A program made the translations under genes and the position numbers. The notes beneath the pieces were generated by a model. That model was not told where the DNA came from. It did not search any database and saw only the letters and a list, made by a program, of their open reading frames with translations. A DNA stretch of 64,000 nucleotides from Paenibacillus sp. MMS20-IR301 (lineage in GTDB: Bacteria > Bacillota > Bacilli > Paenibacillales > Paenibacillaceae). The DNA is taken from contig NZ_CP135275.1 of NCBI RefSeq assembly GCF_032302195.1, forward strand, positions 2,728,001 through 2,792,000. The letters run 5' to 3'. Below are positions 42,719 to 51,510 of this stretch, in pieces (the first letter of the stretch is position 1; every line of letters starts with the position of its first letter).

Positions 42719-44515
42719 TTATCTGTACGGGAATACCATCTTCTCCGCATTGGTGACTTCATACTGCACAGCTTCGTCATATCCAAGACCTTTGGATTTC
42801 TCAATCATCTGGTCTCTCAGCTTGTTGAATTCGGCATCATTTTTCGCAAAAACCATTTTCCAAGAATATTCCTTGATGATCTTGCCGATTCCGTCAATCT
42901 TCTGCTGCAGCTGGGCCGGCACGGTCGCCGGAGTCTCGGTCGTGAAGAACGGCTTCGAAACCTCGATCATATTGTGGTTCACGAAATACTCCTTGGCTGT
43001 CATAGCTCCCATCTTCTCACGCCAGCTTTGCGTTACCGGGTCGGGATTATGATTCAGGGTTGAAGTCCACAGGTTGTAGTCATAGGCTTCACCTGTTGCC
43101 GGGTAGATGTTTGTCAATTTCAGAGTAGTATTGTTGATTTGATTCGTCCCGTCCTTGAACGTGCCGCCGCCGTATTCCGCCGGAACCGGCTCGGCATTGG
43201 CCGGCAGCGCCTTCCAGCCGTAATCGGTCACGAAGGCTTTACCGTCTGCACCGATATCCCAGGCCAGACCCTTAGGTCCATAATTGGATTCCATTACGCC
43301 TTCCGGTGAATACAGCCAGCTCAGGAATTCCATGATCCGCGCAGGCTCCTTCGCCTTGGCCCCGATTGCCCAGACACGGTTGCCGCCGTATGGGCTCATG
43401 CCGTAGGACGTAATTTTCTCGTCAGCGAAAGGCACCAGCGCGAAGCCTTTGCCCTCTGCAGTACGTTCAGGTGTATTGTATACGTTATCCACCCACGGGA
43501 AATGCGAGAAGAGCACTTGACCATCCTTGATTTTGTTAGAGACATCTGAGAACTTCTGGGTCAGGGAATCCGGATCAAGCAGCCCCATCTGGTTGGCATC
43601 ATAATAGAATTTCAGGCCTTCCAGATAATAGCTGTTCTCATCAAGGACACCCTGCCATTCATCCTTATTCTGATGAGTCAAGATCAACCCTGCCGGGTTC
43701 AGGCCATCGCCTTCATTGTAGCCGTGGAACTGGGCGATAACCTTGGCAAGCGTCATATAGGTGCCATCCCAGTCAGACCAGAGGGAGATCCCGTAGGTCG
43801 GGCGTCCGTTCTCGCTTACCGGCTCCAGCTCCTGCATCTGCTTCAGCAGCGGCAGGTAGTCGTTCAATGTCTTCACTTCCGGGCTGCCGAGCTTCTGGTA
43901 CAGGTCCCAGCGCAGGTTCGGCCCGTAAGTCATCGTTGCTCCTTCGGACGGCCCTTCTCCGGTGCCGACATCGAAGCCTACTCCGTAAACGGAGCTTCCG
44001 CCGCCGAACTGCTGCCTGTTCGCATCAATCGCATCCGGAGCATTGGCCAGCAGCTCCTTGCCGTACTTATTGAGCAGATCATCCTTGGTGAAGTCCAGCA
44101 GCAGGCCGGCTTTAATCGCATCCTGGTAGTCCTTGCCGTTGCTGCCGAACACCACCAGGTCACCGAGGTCACCGGATGCCATCATGGTGGCGATTTTTTG
44201 CTGGCCGCCTGCCAGGTTCGAGGCGATAATATTCAGCTTAATATTGAATTTGTCTTTAACCATCTTCGCGAACCATCCGGGCTGCTCACCGGCATAGTTA
44301 GCCAGCATGGAGAACACATCAATGGTAATCTCTTGTCTGTCTGCGGTATCCGTGCCGCTGCCGCTTCCCGGTTCAGCGGTTGCCGTATTTGTATTCTTTG
44401 TTCCTCCGTTGTTAGCTGTATTTCTGCCGTTATTATTACTGCTGCAGGCCGAAGTAAATACTAGCATCGCGCTCATGAGAATCAGCATTGCTGTGCCGGA
44501 CCATCTCTTGTTCAT
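42719..44515 (-). CDS. Extracellular solute-binding lipoprotein (LplA-like)
   Basis: A 598-residue lipoprotein: signal peptide with FTSAC (Cys24), an Asn/Thr/Gly-rich linker to about 60, then a large type-1 oligosaccharide-binding fold of the LplA/YtcQ kind (KDKFNIKLNIIASNLAGGQQ; IMEFLSWLYSPEGVMESNYG). It captures an oligosaccharide for the LplB/LplC-type permeases encoded upstream. GGGGAGG lies seven bases before the chosen ATG; another ATG is directly adjacent. It is the last gene of the leftward group. Confidence 0.88.
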   Translation of the reverse strand: MNKRWSGTAMLILMSAMLVFTSACSSNNNGRNTANNGGTKNTNTATAEPGSGSGTDTADRQEITIDVFSMLANYAGEQPGWFAKMVKDKFNIKLNIIASNLAGGQQKIATMMASGDLGDLVVFGSNGKDYQDAIKAGLLLDFTKDDLLNKYGKELLANAPDAIDANRQQFGGGSSVYGVGFDVGTGEGPSEGATMTYGPNLRWDLYQKLGSPEVKTLNDYLPLLKQMQELEPVSENGRPTYGISLWSDWDGTYMTLAKVIAQFHGYNEGDGLNPAGLILTHQNKDEWQGVLDENSYYLEGLKFYYDANQMGLLDPDSLTQKFSDVSNKIKDGQVLFSHFPWVDNVYNTPERTAEGKGFALVPFADEKITSYGMSPYGGNRVWAIGAKAKEPARIMEFLSWLYSPEGVMESNYGPKGLAWDIGADGKAFVTDYGWKALPANAEPVPAEYGGGTFKDGTNQINNTTLKLTNIYPATGEAYDYNLWTSTLNHNPDPVTQSWREKMGAMTAKEYFVNHNMIEVSKPFFTTETPATVPAQLQQKIDGIGKIIKEYSWKMVFAKNDAEFNKLRDQMIEKSKGLGYDEAVQYEVTNAEKMVFPYR

Positions 44516-44612
44516 CATAAATCCTCCCCTGTTCATCTCTTGGCTTCATAACCTCTGTTGCAACAACGTTCCGTAGAAGAGCTCACCCCCTTCGAGTGCT
44601 GACACCGGCTGC

Positions 44613-45500
44613 TTAGCCCTTAACTGCACCAATCATAATGCCCTTGACGAAAAACCGCTGAAAGAACGGATACACGAGCAATATCGGCAGTACAACAACC
44701 ATAGAGACAGTTGTGCGGATCGAGGTCGGCGTCGCCATATTGGCCAGATCCATATCCATGGCCCCGGAGGATTGCTTCATTAATTGGGCGATGGATGTCG
44801 CCTCATTCATATACCGGTACAGGATGAACTGCAGGGTGAACAGCTTCTGATCAGTAATCAGGAAGAGCGTGTCCGTGAAGCTGTTCCACTGCGTAACCGA
44901 CGAGAAGATGGCGATAGTGGCCAGAATCGGTGTGATGAGCGGCAGAATGATGCTGGTGAAAATCTTGAAATAACCGGCACCGTCAATCTGTGCGGATTCC
45001 TGCAGGGCAACCGGCGTAGATTCGACAAAGGTTTTGACCAGAATGATGAAGAACGGCTGGACGATGAACGGCAAAATATAGGCCAGGAAGTTATTGGTCA
45101 GTCCCAGGTGCAGCATCGTTAAATACCACGGGATCAGGCCGGCGTTGAAATACATCGTTATGACCAGGAAGCGGTACCAGAATTTGCGGCCCCACATCGG
45201 CTTGGTGAACAGATAGCCCAGAAAAGCGGAAGCGGCAACCGTCAGCAGCGTACCCAGCACCGTCCGGCTGAGCGACATCAGGGCGGCATGGCCGAGCCCG
45301 GGAATGCGGAACACATCCAGATAGTTGGTGAAGTGGAGATCCTTCGGATAGAACATCACCAGCCCCCTGCTGCTGAGGTCGTTATTGCTGATCGTATTAA
45401 TGAACAGATAGTAGAACGGAAAGATACAGATTATCGTAATTAGTGCAAACACGGTGTAATTGATCAGATGAAACAGGGTGAATTTCTCTTTGGCAGGCAT
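44613..45500 (-). CDS. Carbohydrate ABC transporter permease (LplC/YtcP type)
   Basis: A 295-residue permease with six membrane segments, the opening INTISNNDLSSRGLVMFYPK and the EAA loop in ALQESAQIDGAGYFKIFTSI. It ends PFFQRFFVKGIMIGAVKG, the near-universal C terminus of this subfamily. It pairs with the LplB-type permease encoded 33 bases upstream. No dedicated ATPase gene is present; such systems use a shared MsmK-like ATPase. Confidence 0.93.
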   Translation of the reverse strand: MPAKEKFTLFHLINYTVFALITIICIFPFYYLFINTISNNDLSSRGLVMFYPKDLHFTNYLDVFRIPGLGHAALMSLSRTVLGTLLTVAASAFLGYLFTKPMWGRKFWYRFLVITMYFNAGLIPWYLTMLHLGLTNNFLAYILPFIVQPFFIILVKTFVESTPVALQESAQIDGAGYFKIFTSIILPLITPILATIAIFSSVTQWNSFTDTLFLITDQKLFTLQFILYRYMNEATSIAQLMKQSSGAMDMDLANMATPTSIRTTVSMVVVLPILLVYPFFQRFFVKGIMIGAVKG

Positions 45501-45533
45501 GATATCACTTCTCTCCTTTGGTCTTCCCGGGAT

Positions 45534-46493
45534 TTAAAAGATGCTTTCACCGCGGATCACTTTCGACATGCTGTTGGCGATGAAGAGCAGGAACAGGCTG
45601 ACCAGCGATTTCAGCATGCTGACCGCAGTAGCGAACCCGAAGTTGGAATTCGTCATCCCGATATTGTACACATACAGGTCCAGCACCTCGATATGATTCG
45701 TATTCATGGCATTCTGGAAGACATAGAACTGCTCCATCCCGTTATTAATGAAGTTCCCGATAGAGAGCAGCAGCAGGACGAAGAACGTCGGCATAATTCC
45801 CGGAACAGTGACATGCCACATCAGCCGGAAGCGTCCGGCGCCGTCCACTCTTGCAGCCTCATAAATCTCCTGGTCAATCCCCGTAATGGCGGCAATGTAC
45901 ATGATCGCCCCCCAGCCAAGCCCCTTCCAGACACTCCACAATGTCATCGCCATCCAGGTATGATCATCGGAGGCAAGGATATTCAGCGGCCGGGAGATCC
46001 AGCCCATATCCAGCAGGAAATTATTCAGGAAGCCGTTGTCGACCGAGAACAGCATGAAGGCGAAGGAATAGACCAGCACCCAGCTGATGAAGTTCGGTAA
46101 GGTTGTCAGCGTCTGAACGATTTTCTTGAAGCGGTTGCTTCTGATCTCGACCAGGAAGACCGCGAAGATGACCGGCAGCACAGAGGTGGCAATATGCAGG
46201 GAGCTGATGGCAAAAGTATTGCGCAGAACCCTCAGCACCTCCTCACGCTGAATTTCATTGGATACCATTGAGGTGAACCAGTCCAGCCCCATGAATTCTG
46301 AAGCAGAGAGCGGTATGCCGGGCCGGTAGTCGTAGAAGGCATAGATCCAGCCGTATAACGGCAGGTAGGAGAACAGAAAAGCCAGGACCAGAAACGGCAG
46401 TGCCATCAGAAACAGCTGGTATTTATCCTTGCTTTGATATTTCTTGGCCGCTGCGGAGTTCAGCACAGGTTTGCTTGCATGATTGATATTCAT
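45534..46493 (-). CDS. Carbohydrate ABC transporter permease (LplB type)
   Basis: A 319-residue permease: LPFLVLAFLFSYLPLYGWIY as first membrane segment and the EAA loop IYEAARVDGAGRFRLMWHVT. The ATG at 46491-46493 follows GAGGTGAGGGGA; the frame continues upstream without a ribosome site. Partner of the LplC-type permease downstream. Confidence 0.92.
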   Translation of the reverse strand: MNINHASKPVLNSAAAKKYQSKDKYQLFLMALPFLVLAFLFSYLPLYGWIYAFYDYRPGIPLSASEFMGLDWFTSMVSNEIQREEVLRVLRNTFAISSLHIATSVLPVIFAVFLVEIRSNRFKKIVQTLTTLPNFISWVLVYSFAFMLFSVDNGFLNNFLLDMGWISRPLNILASDDHTWMAMTLWSVWKGLGWGAIMYIAAITGIDQEIYEAARVDGAGRFRLMWHVTVPGIMPTFFVLLLLSIGNFINNGMEQFYVFQNAMNTNHIEVLDLYVYNIGMTNSNFGFATAVSMLKSLVSLFLLFIANSMSKVIRGESIF

Positions 46494-46649
46494 GATTCCC
46501 CTCACCTCATAATCTATATTTTTCTTATATAGGGATATATTTACATTAAAAGCGGGCATAAAGCAGCCTCCGGACCCTTCACATAGTGAGTTCGGGTCCA
46601 GCTGCAAGCGGCGCCGCATGAGCTCCAGCGCCACGCTGGAATATTACGC

Positions 46650-48326
46650 TTAGGTTTCCGGATCATTGACTTCCCGGGTAATCTGTTCCCCGCCTTGCCG
46701 GGTCCACTCGCTTACGAACTGATCGAAGGCCGCAAGCGGTGCCCCGCCCAGAATAATCTTCAGGAATGTCTCGTCTTCAAGACGCTGCAGCCTGCTCCAG
46801 CTGGTTTCCATTGTCGGAGTTAATGAGTAGGTTGCACTATAGACTCCGTTAATCTCATCATCAACCAGCGGCGATCCGCCAACCATTAAGGCATAGCCGC
46901 GGATCCACATCGCCCTGTCCTGATCCGGGTCCCAGTACTGGATATCGTACTGGTCATACGGCTTCAGCTTTACCGGACCGATATGGGCAATATCGGACTG
47001 CAGCATTTTGTATTCCGGCTTATCCAGGTAGTCCTGCGCCGTCCGGGTTCCTGCCAGCACCTGCCGCAGTGCCTTCACTTCATATTCCGTCTCATCAACC
47101 TGTGCATAGGTTAAGCGCAGCGGATATTCGGTCGGGCCTCTTTCGGTCGTAAAGATGCCTTCGCTCTCACCGAGCACCAGGTTGTTCATAATCAGCATCG
47201 CTGCTTCAGGGTAGCTGTATCCCTTGCGTACTACGAGAAACTGGTTCGTAGAGGAGCTCATATGCGGGCGGTATTCCCCGTTCCCGTCCAGCGGGAGCGC
47301 ATAGGCCTGCCAGTTGGCGTCCGGGTTATTCTTCACTGCATCGTCCACAGGCCCGTAAGGCGCCCACCACGGCCCGAAGAACATCCCGGTAATTCCACCC
47401 GCAACAGCTTCTCCGGGCGCCTCGCGTACTCCCATCTCCGGGTCAATCAGCCCGGCCAGGTACATTTCCCTCAGCTTCCCCAGAGCCTCCTTCGTTTCCG
47501 GCTGTATGGAGCCGTAGACGACTTCGCCGCCCTTCTCCAGCCAATAGCCCGGATAAGCATGGTATGCTGAGAATATCCCGTCCAGGCCGTACATATTATT
47601 CGTAGACTGCAGGAAGTTCGCGTAGAGCCTGCCAGTTGAGCTGGGTCCGGCCAGCCCGATTGTATCCTGTTTCCCGTTGCCGTCCGGGTCTTCCAGGACA
47701 AATGCCCGGGCAACCGCCTCCAACTGAGCCATCGTTTCCGGCGGTGCAAGTCCCAGCTTGTCCAGCCAGTCCTTGCGGATCCATAAGAGATGGACTCCGT
47801 CTGCGCTGAGCTGCACATTCGGGAGCGCCAGTATTTTGCCGTCAAATGTGACGCTGTTCAGCGCTTCCCCGCCCGTGCTGTCCACAATCCGCTTAATGAC
47901 CGGAGAAGCATACTTGTGATAGACCTCCGTCATATCCATAAGCTGATCGGCTTCAACCATTTCTCTAAGTTCTAACGGGCCGACAACCATCGCATCCGGC
48001 AGGTCCCCGCTGGCGACAGCAAGGCTGACCTTCTGGCTGTAATTGGCCGGGGATGCCTTGAAGGCATAATCAATAATTATATTCAATTTCTCCTTGATAT
48101 TACGGGTGTATTGATTGTCAAGCAGCGTCTCTCCCGGCAGCAGTGACTTGTTAGTGTCAACCGTTATGCCGATGCTTAAGGTGACAGGCTTCTCATATTT
48201 GCCGGATGAACCGGGAAGCAGCCTTGAATTCAGGCCGTCTGCCGGAGCCGGAGAATTCGTACGGGTACATGCGCTGACTGACAGCATTATCACGAGCAAA
48301 GCAATCATCCTGGCCCCTCTTGTCAT
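46650..48326 (-). CDS. Second extracellular solute-binding lipoprotein of the same operon
   Basis: A 558-residue lipoprotein: short signal peptide ending LSVSAC (Cys20), then an oligosaccharide-binding fold (LNIIIDYAFKASPANYSQKV; LPNVQLSADGVHLLWIRKDW; DPDGNGKQDTIGLAG with calcium-loop-like spacing). It differs clearly from the other binding protein at 42719-44515, so the transporter has two receptors or one of them serves signalling with the two-component system. AAGGGAAGGG precedes the ATG. A cre-like site lies 52 bases upstream. Confidence 0.87.
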   Translation of the reverse strand: MTRGARMIALLVIMLSVSACTRTNSPAPADGLNSRLLPGSSGKYEKPVTLSIGITVDTNKSLLPGETLLDNQYTRNIKEKLNIIIDYAFKASPANYSQKVSLAVASGDLPDAMVVGPLELREMVEADQLMDMTEVYHKYASPVIKRIVDSTGGEALNSVTFDGKILALPNVQLSADGVHLLWIRKDWLDKLGLAPPETMAQLEAVARAFVLEDPDGNGKQDTIGLAGPSSTGRLYANFLQSTNNMYGLDGIFSAYHAYPGYWLEKGGEVVYGSIQPETKEALGKLREMYLAGLIDPEMGVREAPGEAVAGGITGMFFGPWWAPYGPVDDAVKNNPDANWQAYALPLDGNGEYRPHMSSSTNQFLVVRKGYSYPEAAMLIMNNLVLGESEGIFTTERGPTEYPLRLTYAQVDETEYEVKALRQVLAGTRTAQDYLDKPEYKMLQSDIAHIGPVKLKPYDQYDIQYWDPDQDRAMWIRGYALMVGGSPLVDDEINGVYSATYSLTPTMETSWSRLQRLEDETFLKIILGGAPLAAFDQFVSEWTRQGGEQITREVNDPET

Positions 48327-48377
48327 TGTCCCTTCCCTTCTTTCAATATGATTGCCTTGTATCGCAAGTATACAGGA

Positions 48378-48392
48378 ATGAAACCGTTTCCG
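48378..48392. promoter_or_regulatory. CcpA cre-like site upstream of the binding-protein operon
   Basis: ATGAAACCGTTTCCG matches the cre pattern WTGNAANCGNWNNCW at all but the last position. It lies 52 bases before the start of the first binding-protein gene, suitable for glucose repression. Confidence 0.55.
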
Positions 48393-48420
48393 CGGCAGAA
48401 TACGGCTTCCAGTTCGGGTA

Positions 48421-48461
48421 GAGATATGGGGGAAGCTCCAGCTCCCTATCGGACATATCTC
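48421..48461. terminator. Hairpin between the response regulator and the transporter genes
   Basis: GAGATATG (48421-48428) pairs with CATATCTC (48454-48461), with an inner GG.AGCT/AGCT.CC stem. It starts right after the regulator stop and may reduce read-through from the two-component genes into the transporter genes. Confidence 0.4.
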
Positions 48462-48464
48462 CCC

Positions 48465-49595
48465 CTATCTGCCGGACATTTGTGCCCCGTCCTGGACCCG
48501 CTGCCGGTATTCACTGGGCAGCATTCCGCTTTTCTCATAGAACACGCGGCTGAAATACTTCTGGTCGGTATACCCAGTATGCTCGGAAATCCATTGAATG
48601 TTCTTCTGCGTGTGCTGCAGATACTCCTTGGCCTTCTCCATCCGGATGGAACGCAGATATTCATTGAAGGTCATGCCGACAATATCCTTGAAGCACTGGC
48701 TGAAATAGCTGCGGCTCATATTTACCCGCTTCGACATTTCCGAGGCCATTACCGGCTCCGCCAGCTCCTCATGCATCGCCTGCACAGCCCGCATAATGCA
48801 TTCCTGGACCTCTTCCGAATACTGGGCCTTGCCGATGGCCGCAACGAAGTCTTCCCTGGTCTTGCGCAGCCACGCTTCCGCCTCTGCCCAGCTGTTGAAG
48901 CTGTCCGGCAGCTCGATCTGCCGGCTTGTCACTGAAGAGTAAATCCGGTTCCAGCCCAGCATTAAGGAATTCAGCAGCAGCATCAGCTTGGCCGGAGGCA
49001 GGGAAGCCTGCTTCAGCTCCTCCCGGAACCGTTCAAATTCAGATGCCTTATGCACCCAGCCGAGTGTCCGGCCATACTGCTTCAGCCCGGCGATAACCGC
49101 TTCAATCTCAGCTGCCGGCTGGAGCGGCGGTTCCGGTTCCGCGATCCGCTCTTCCTGCTGCTTCCCGCACGCAGGAGCATCATAGAAGACGGCAGGAGCC
49201 GGATTCTTCGCCTGCTCCTCCAGAACCCTGCGCATAATGCGGCCCATCACTTCATCGTAGCTGTCTGTCTCCAGCTCTACTTTGGCAATATAATCAATCG
49301 CACCTAGCCGCAGGCAATCCTGTATATATTCGAAATCCTGATGCAGAGTGAGTACAACGATACAGATCCGGGGATATTCCTTCCGGACAATCCGCATCAG
49401 CTCCATCCCGGACATGACCGGCATCGCCAGGTCGGTAAGCAGCAGATCCACCTGCTGCTGAGCCAGCAGCTCCAGCGCTTTCTCGCCGTTATTCGCCTCA
49501 CCGGCCACCTCCATGCCGTACTCTCCCCAGGGAAGCATGGATCTCAGGCCCTTACGCACCAGATTATCATCGTCGACAATCAATACTTTAATCAT
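48465..49595 (-). CDS. Response regulator with AraC-type output (YesN-like)
   Basis: A 376-residue regulator. The receiver domain is at 1-120 with Asp8-10, phospho-acceptor Asp55 (LLLTDLAMPVMSG) and Lys in YIAKVELE. A variable middle region (about 140-265) leads to a C-terminal AraC helix-turn-helix pair at about 270-368 (MSKRVNMSRSYFSQCFKDIV; IQWISEHTGYTDQKYFSRVF). It should activate the adjacent oligosaccharide transporter on signal from the kinase. Its start overlaps the kinase end by eight bases. Confidence 0.94.
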   Translation of the reverse strand: MIKVLIVDDDNLVRKGLRSMLPWGEYGMEVAGEANNGEKALELLAQQQVDLLLTDLAMPVMSGMELMRIVRKEYPRICIVVLTLHQDFEYIQDCLRLGAIDYIAKVELETDSYDEVMGRIMRRVLEEQAKNPAPAVFYDAPACGKQQEERIAEPEPPLQPAAEIEAVIAGLKQYGRTLGWVHKASEFERFREELKQASLPPAKLMLLLNSLMLGWNRIYSSVTSRQIELPDSFNSWAEAEAWLRKTREDFVAAIGKAQYSEEVQECIMRAVQAMHEELAEPVMASEMSKRVNMSRSYFSQCFKDIVGMTFNEYLRSIRMEKAKEYLQHTQKNIQWISEHTGYTDQKYFSRVFYEKSGMLPSEYRQRVQDGAQMSGR

Positions 49596-51345
49596 TCTGC
49601 TCCGCCTCCTCCATGTCCGGTATTTTCAAAGACACTGTAGTGCCTTGCCCCGGCACACTATAGATTTCAAGGCTGGCCCGCTGGCCATACTGGTTCTCGA
49701 TCATCCGCCGCACATAGCTCATTCCGATGCCCATACCGGCCCGCTGCTGCTCCACCTGCTGCTGGTTCAGCAGGCGCTGAATCTCCTCCGGTGAAATTCC
49801 TCCGCCATTGTCATGCACGGAGATGATGATCTGCCTCCCCTGCTCATCCTTGGCCACATCCACCCGGATGGCCCCTTCATCATCAAGTCCGTGATAGAGT
49901 GAATTTTCCAGAATCGGCTGCAAAATAAACCGCGGCACCGGGATATCCAGCACATCATCATCCACCCGGATCTGCACATCGAAGGCGAAATCATACCGCA
50001 CCTGCTGCAGGGTCAGGTACTGGCGGATGGAGTCAATCTCCTCGCGGATGGTGGAGACCTGCCCTCTTTTGCCCAGATTATAATAGAGCAGCCTGTTGAG
50101 TGAGACGATCAGCTTGTCGATTTCCTTCTGCCCGTTCATCACGGCAAGCCAGTGGACCGTATCCAGTGTATTCATCAGAAAATGCGGATTAATCTGGTAC
50201 AGCAGCTTCTCCACCTCAAGATCAGCCCGCCGCTTCTCCTTAACCCCCATCTCTTCGATCAGCCCGGATATCTGCTCCTTCATATTCAGCAGCTGCTTGA
50301 GCAGGAAATCAAACTCCGGAATCCTGATCCGCGATGCCTCGGCCAGACTGGTATTCCGCTGTGTAATAGATTTAATCTGCAGGTTGAACTGCTGCAGCGG
50401 CACGTAGACCATTTTCCACAGAAACCAGGAGAAGAACAGGCTGACCGCCAGGAACAGCAGGAACAAATAAATCATTTGCACGACCCAGCGGTTCTTCTCG
50501 TTGTTATATTCCTTCTTCGGAATCAGCGAGACTACACTCCATCCCTGGTTGCTGGTGCTCTCAAACCAATAATAGCCGTTCTGCTGGCCGGACCCGCCGC
50601 TGCCTCCGGTATCATCGAAGTACTGGTTCATCGTGAAATCCGCCGGCACATCGCTATAAGCAATCCGTTTGTCATTGTCCAGAATCAGATAATAAGAAGC
50701 GTCCCCCAGCTTATTCTCGAAGATTGAAGGGGTCATCTTAAAGCCCGACTCGACGTACACATACATATCATCCGCATCCCCGGGTAAGTCCAGCTTGCGC
50801 AGTGCCGAAATGACGTATTCTTCATTATAGCGTTCATTGCTGATATGAGGCCCGAAGTAGGCAATCCGGAAGTACTCCGCGAGCAGCGGCAGGCTGCTGA
50901 TCTCATAGTCCTCTTTTACAATGGAGCTGTTGAACATATAACTGCCGTTCTCCTTGGAATAGTACATCATGAGGCCGATCGTGGGGTTGGTGAAGGAGAT
51001 CAGATTGAGCTCCGTATTGATTTCTTCCGTCAGCACAGCCCGCTCAAACCGCTGGTCGGAGGACAGAAGCAGGTCTACCTTCTTACCGATGCTGCCCTGA
51101 AACGCAAGCTGCTGCGAGACATGGTTCAAATTGCTGATCGTCCGCTCCAGGGACAGCTCTGCCTGCTTCAGATTGCTCTTGACACTGTTCTCCAGATTAC
51201 CGGCCAGAATCGAGGACATCGTATGATAAGACAACACCGCTACACAAATGAAGGGAACCAGCGTGCCCGTGGCAAAAATAAACAGGATCCGCTTCCTCAT
51301 CGTAGCCTGCTGAAAATAATTGTGTACCAGCCTGACTAGCCTCAT
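49588..51345 (-). CDS. Sensor histidine kinase (YesM-like, LytS/YpdA class)
   Basis: A 585-residue membrane kinase: first membrane segment at about 18-40, extracellular sensor domain to about 285, second segment at about 288-310, HAMP-like linker, then the His_kinase domain with INPHFLMNTLDTVHWLAV (phospho-His) and an ATPase domain with NSLYHGLDDEGAIRV and HDNGGGISPEE. The ATG at 51343-51345 follows GGGGTGAGG; the frame extends upstream without good context. It senses an extracellular sugar or a loaded binding protein. Confidence 0.93.
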   Translation of the reverse strand: MRLVRLVHNYFQQATMRKRILFIFATGTLVPFICVAVLSYHTMSSILAGNLENSVKSNLKQAELSLERTISNLNHVSQQLAFQGSIGKKVDLLLSSDQRFERAVLTEEINTELNLISFTNPTIGLMMYYSKENGSYMFNSSIVKEDYEISSLPLLAEYFRIAYFGPHISNERYNEEYVISALRKLDLPGDADDMYVYVESGFKMTPSIFENKLGDASYYLILDNDKRIAYSDVPADFTMNQYFDDTGGSGGSGQQNGYYWFESTSNQGWSVVSLIPKKEYNNEKNRWVVQMIYLFLLFLAVSLFFSWFLWKMVYVPLQQFNLQIKSITQRNTSLAEASRIRIPEFDFLLKQLLNMKEQISGLIEEMGVKEKRRADLEVEKLLYQINPHFLMNTLDTVHWLAVMNGQKEIDKLIVSLNRLLYYNLGKRGQVSTIREEIDSIRQYLTLQQVRYDFAFDVQIRVDDDVLDIPVPRFILQPILENSLYHGLDDEGAIRVDVAKDEQGRQIIISVHDNGGGISPEEIQRLLNQQQVEQQRAGMGIGMSYVRRMIENQYGQRASLEIYSVPGQGTTVSLKIPDMEEAEQND

Positions 51346-51449
51346 GCCCTCACCCCTTCTCTCTCTATCCTTCCCATCAGGACACAACATAAATATTCGA
51401 CAAATTATGCGGCCATACCTGCTGAGCAACTTGTTTCTGTATACAAAAA

Positions 51450-51499
51450 GGCCCAGCCGGCAGCGTTCCAGACATTCTGGACAAGCTGCGGACTGGGCC
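51450..51499 (-). terminator. Terminator of kimA
   Basis: Read leftward, GGCCCAG.CCGCAGC..TCCAGA pairs with TCTGGA.GCTGC..CTGGGCC and is followed by TTTTTG. It is 12 bases after the kimA stop. Confidence 0.85.
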
Positions 51500-51510
51500 A
51501 AGCTCAAGAT

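Noticed and set aside
43673..44464. 263-codon frame antisense to the solute-binding protein gene
   Set aside because: Shadow of a clear lipoprotein gene; no recognisable motifs and no start context.
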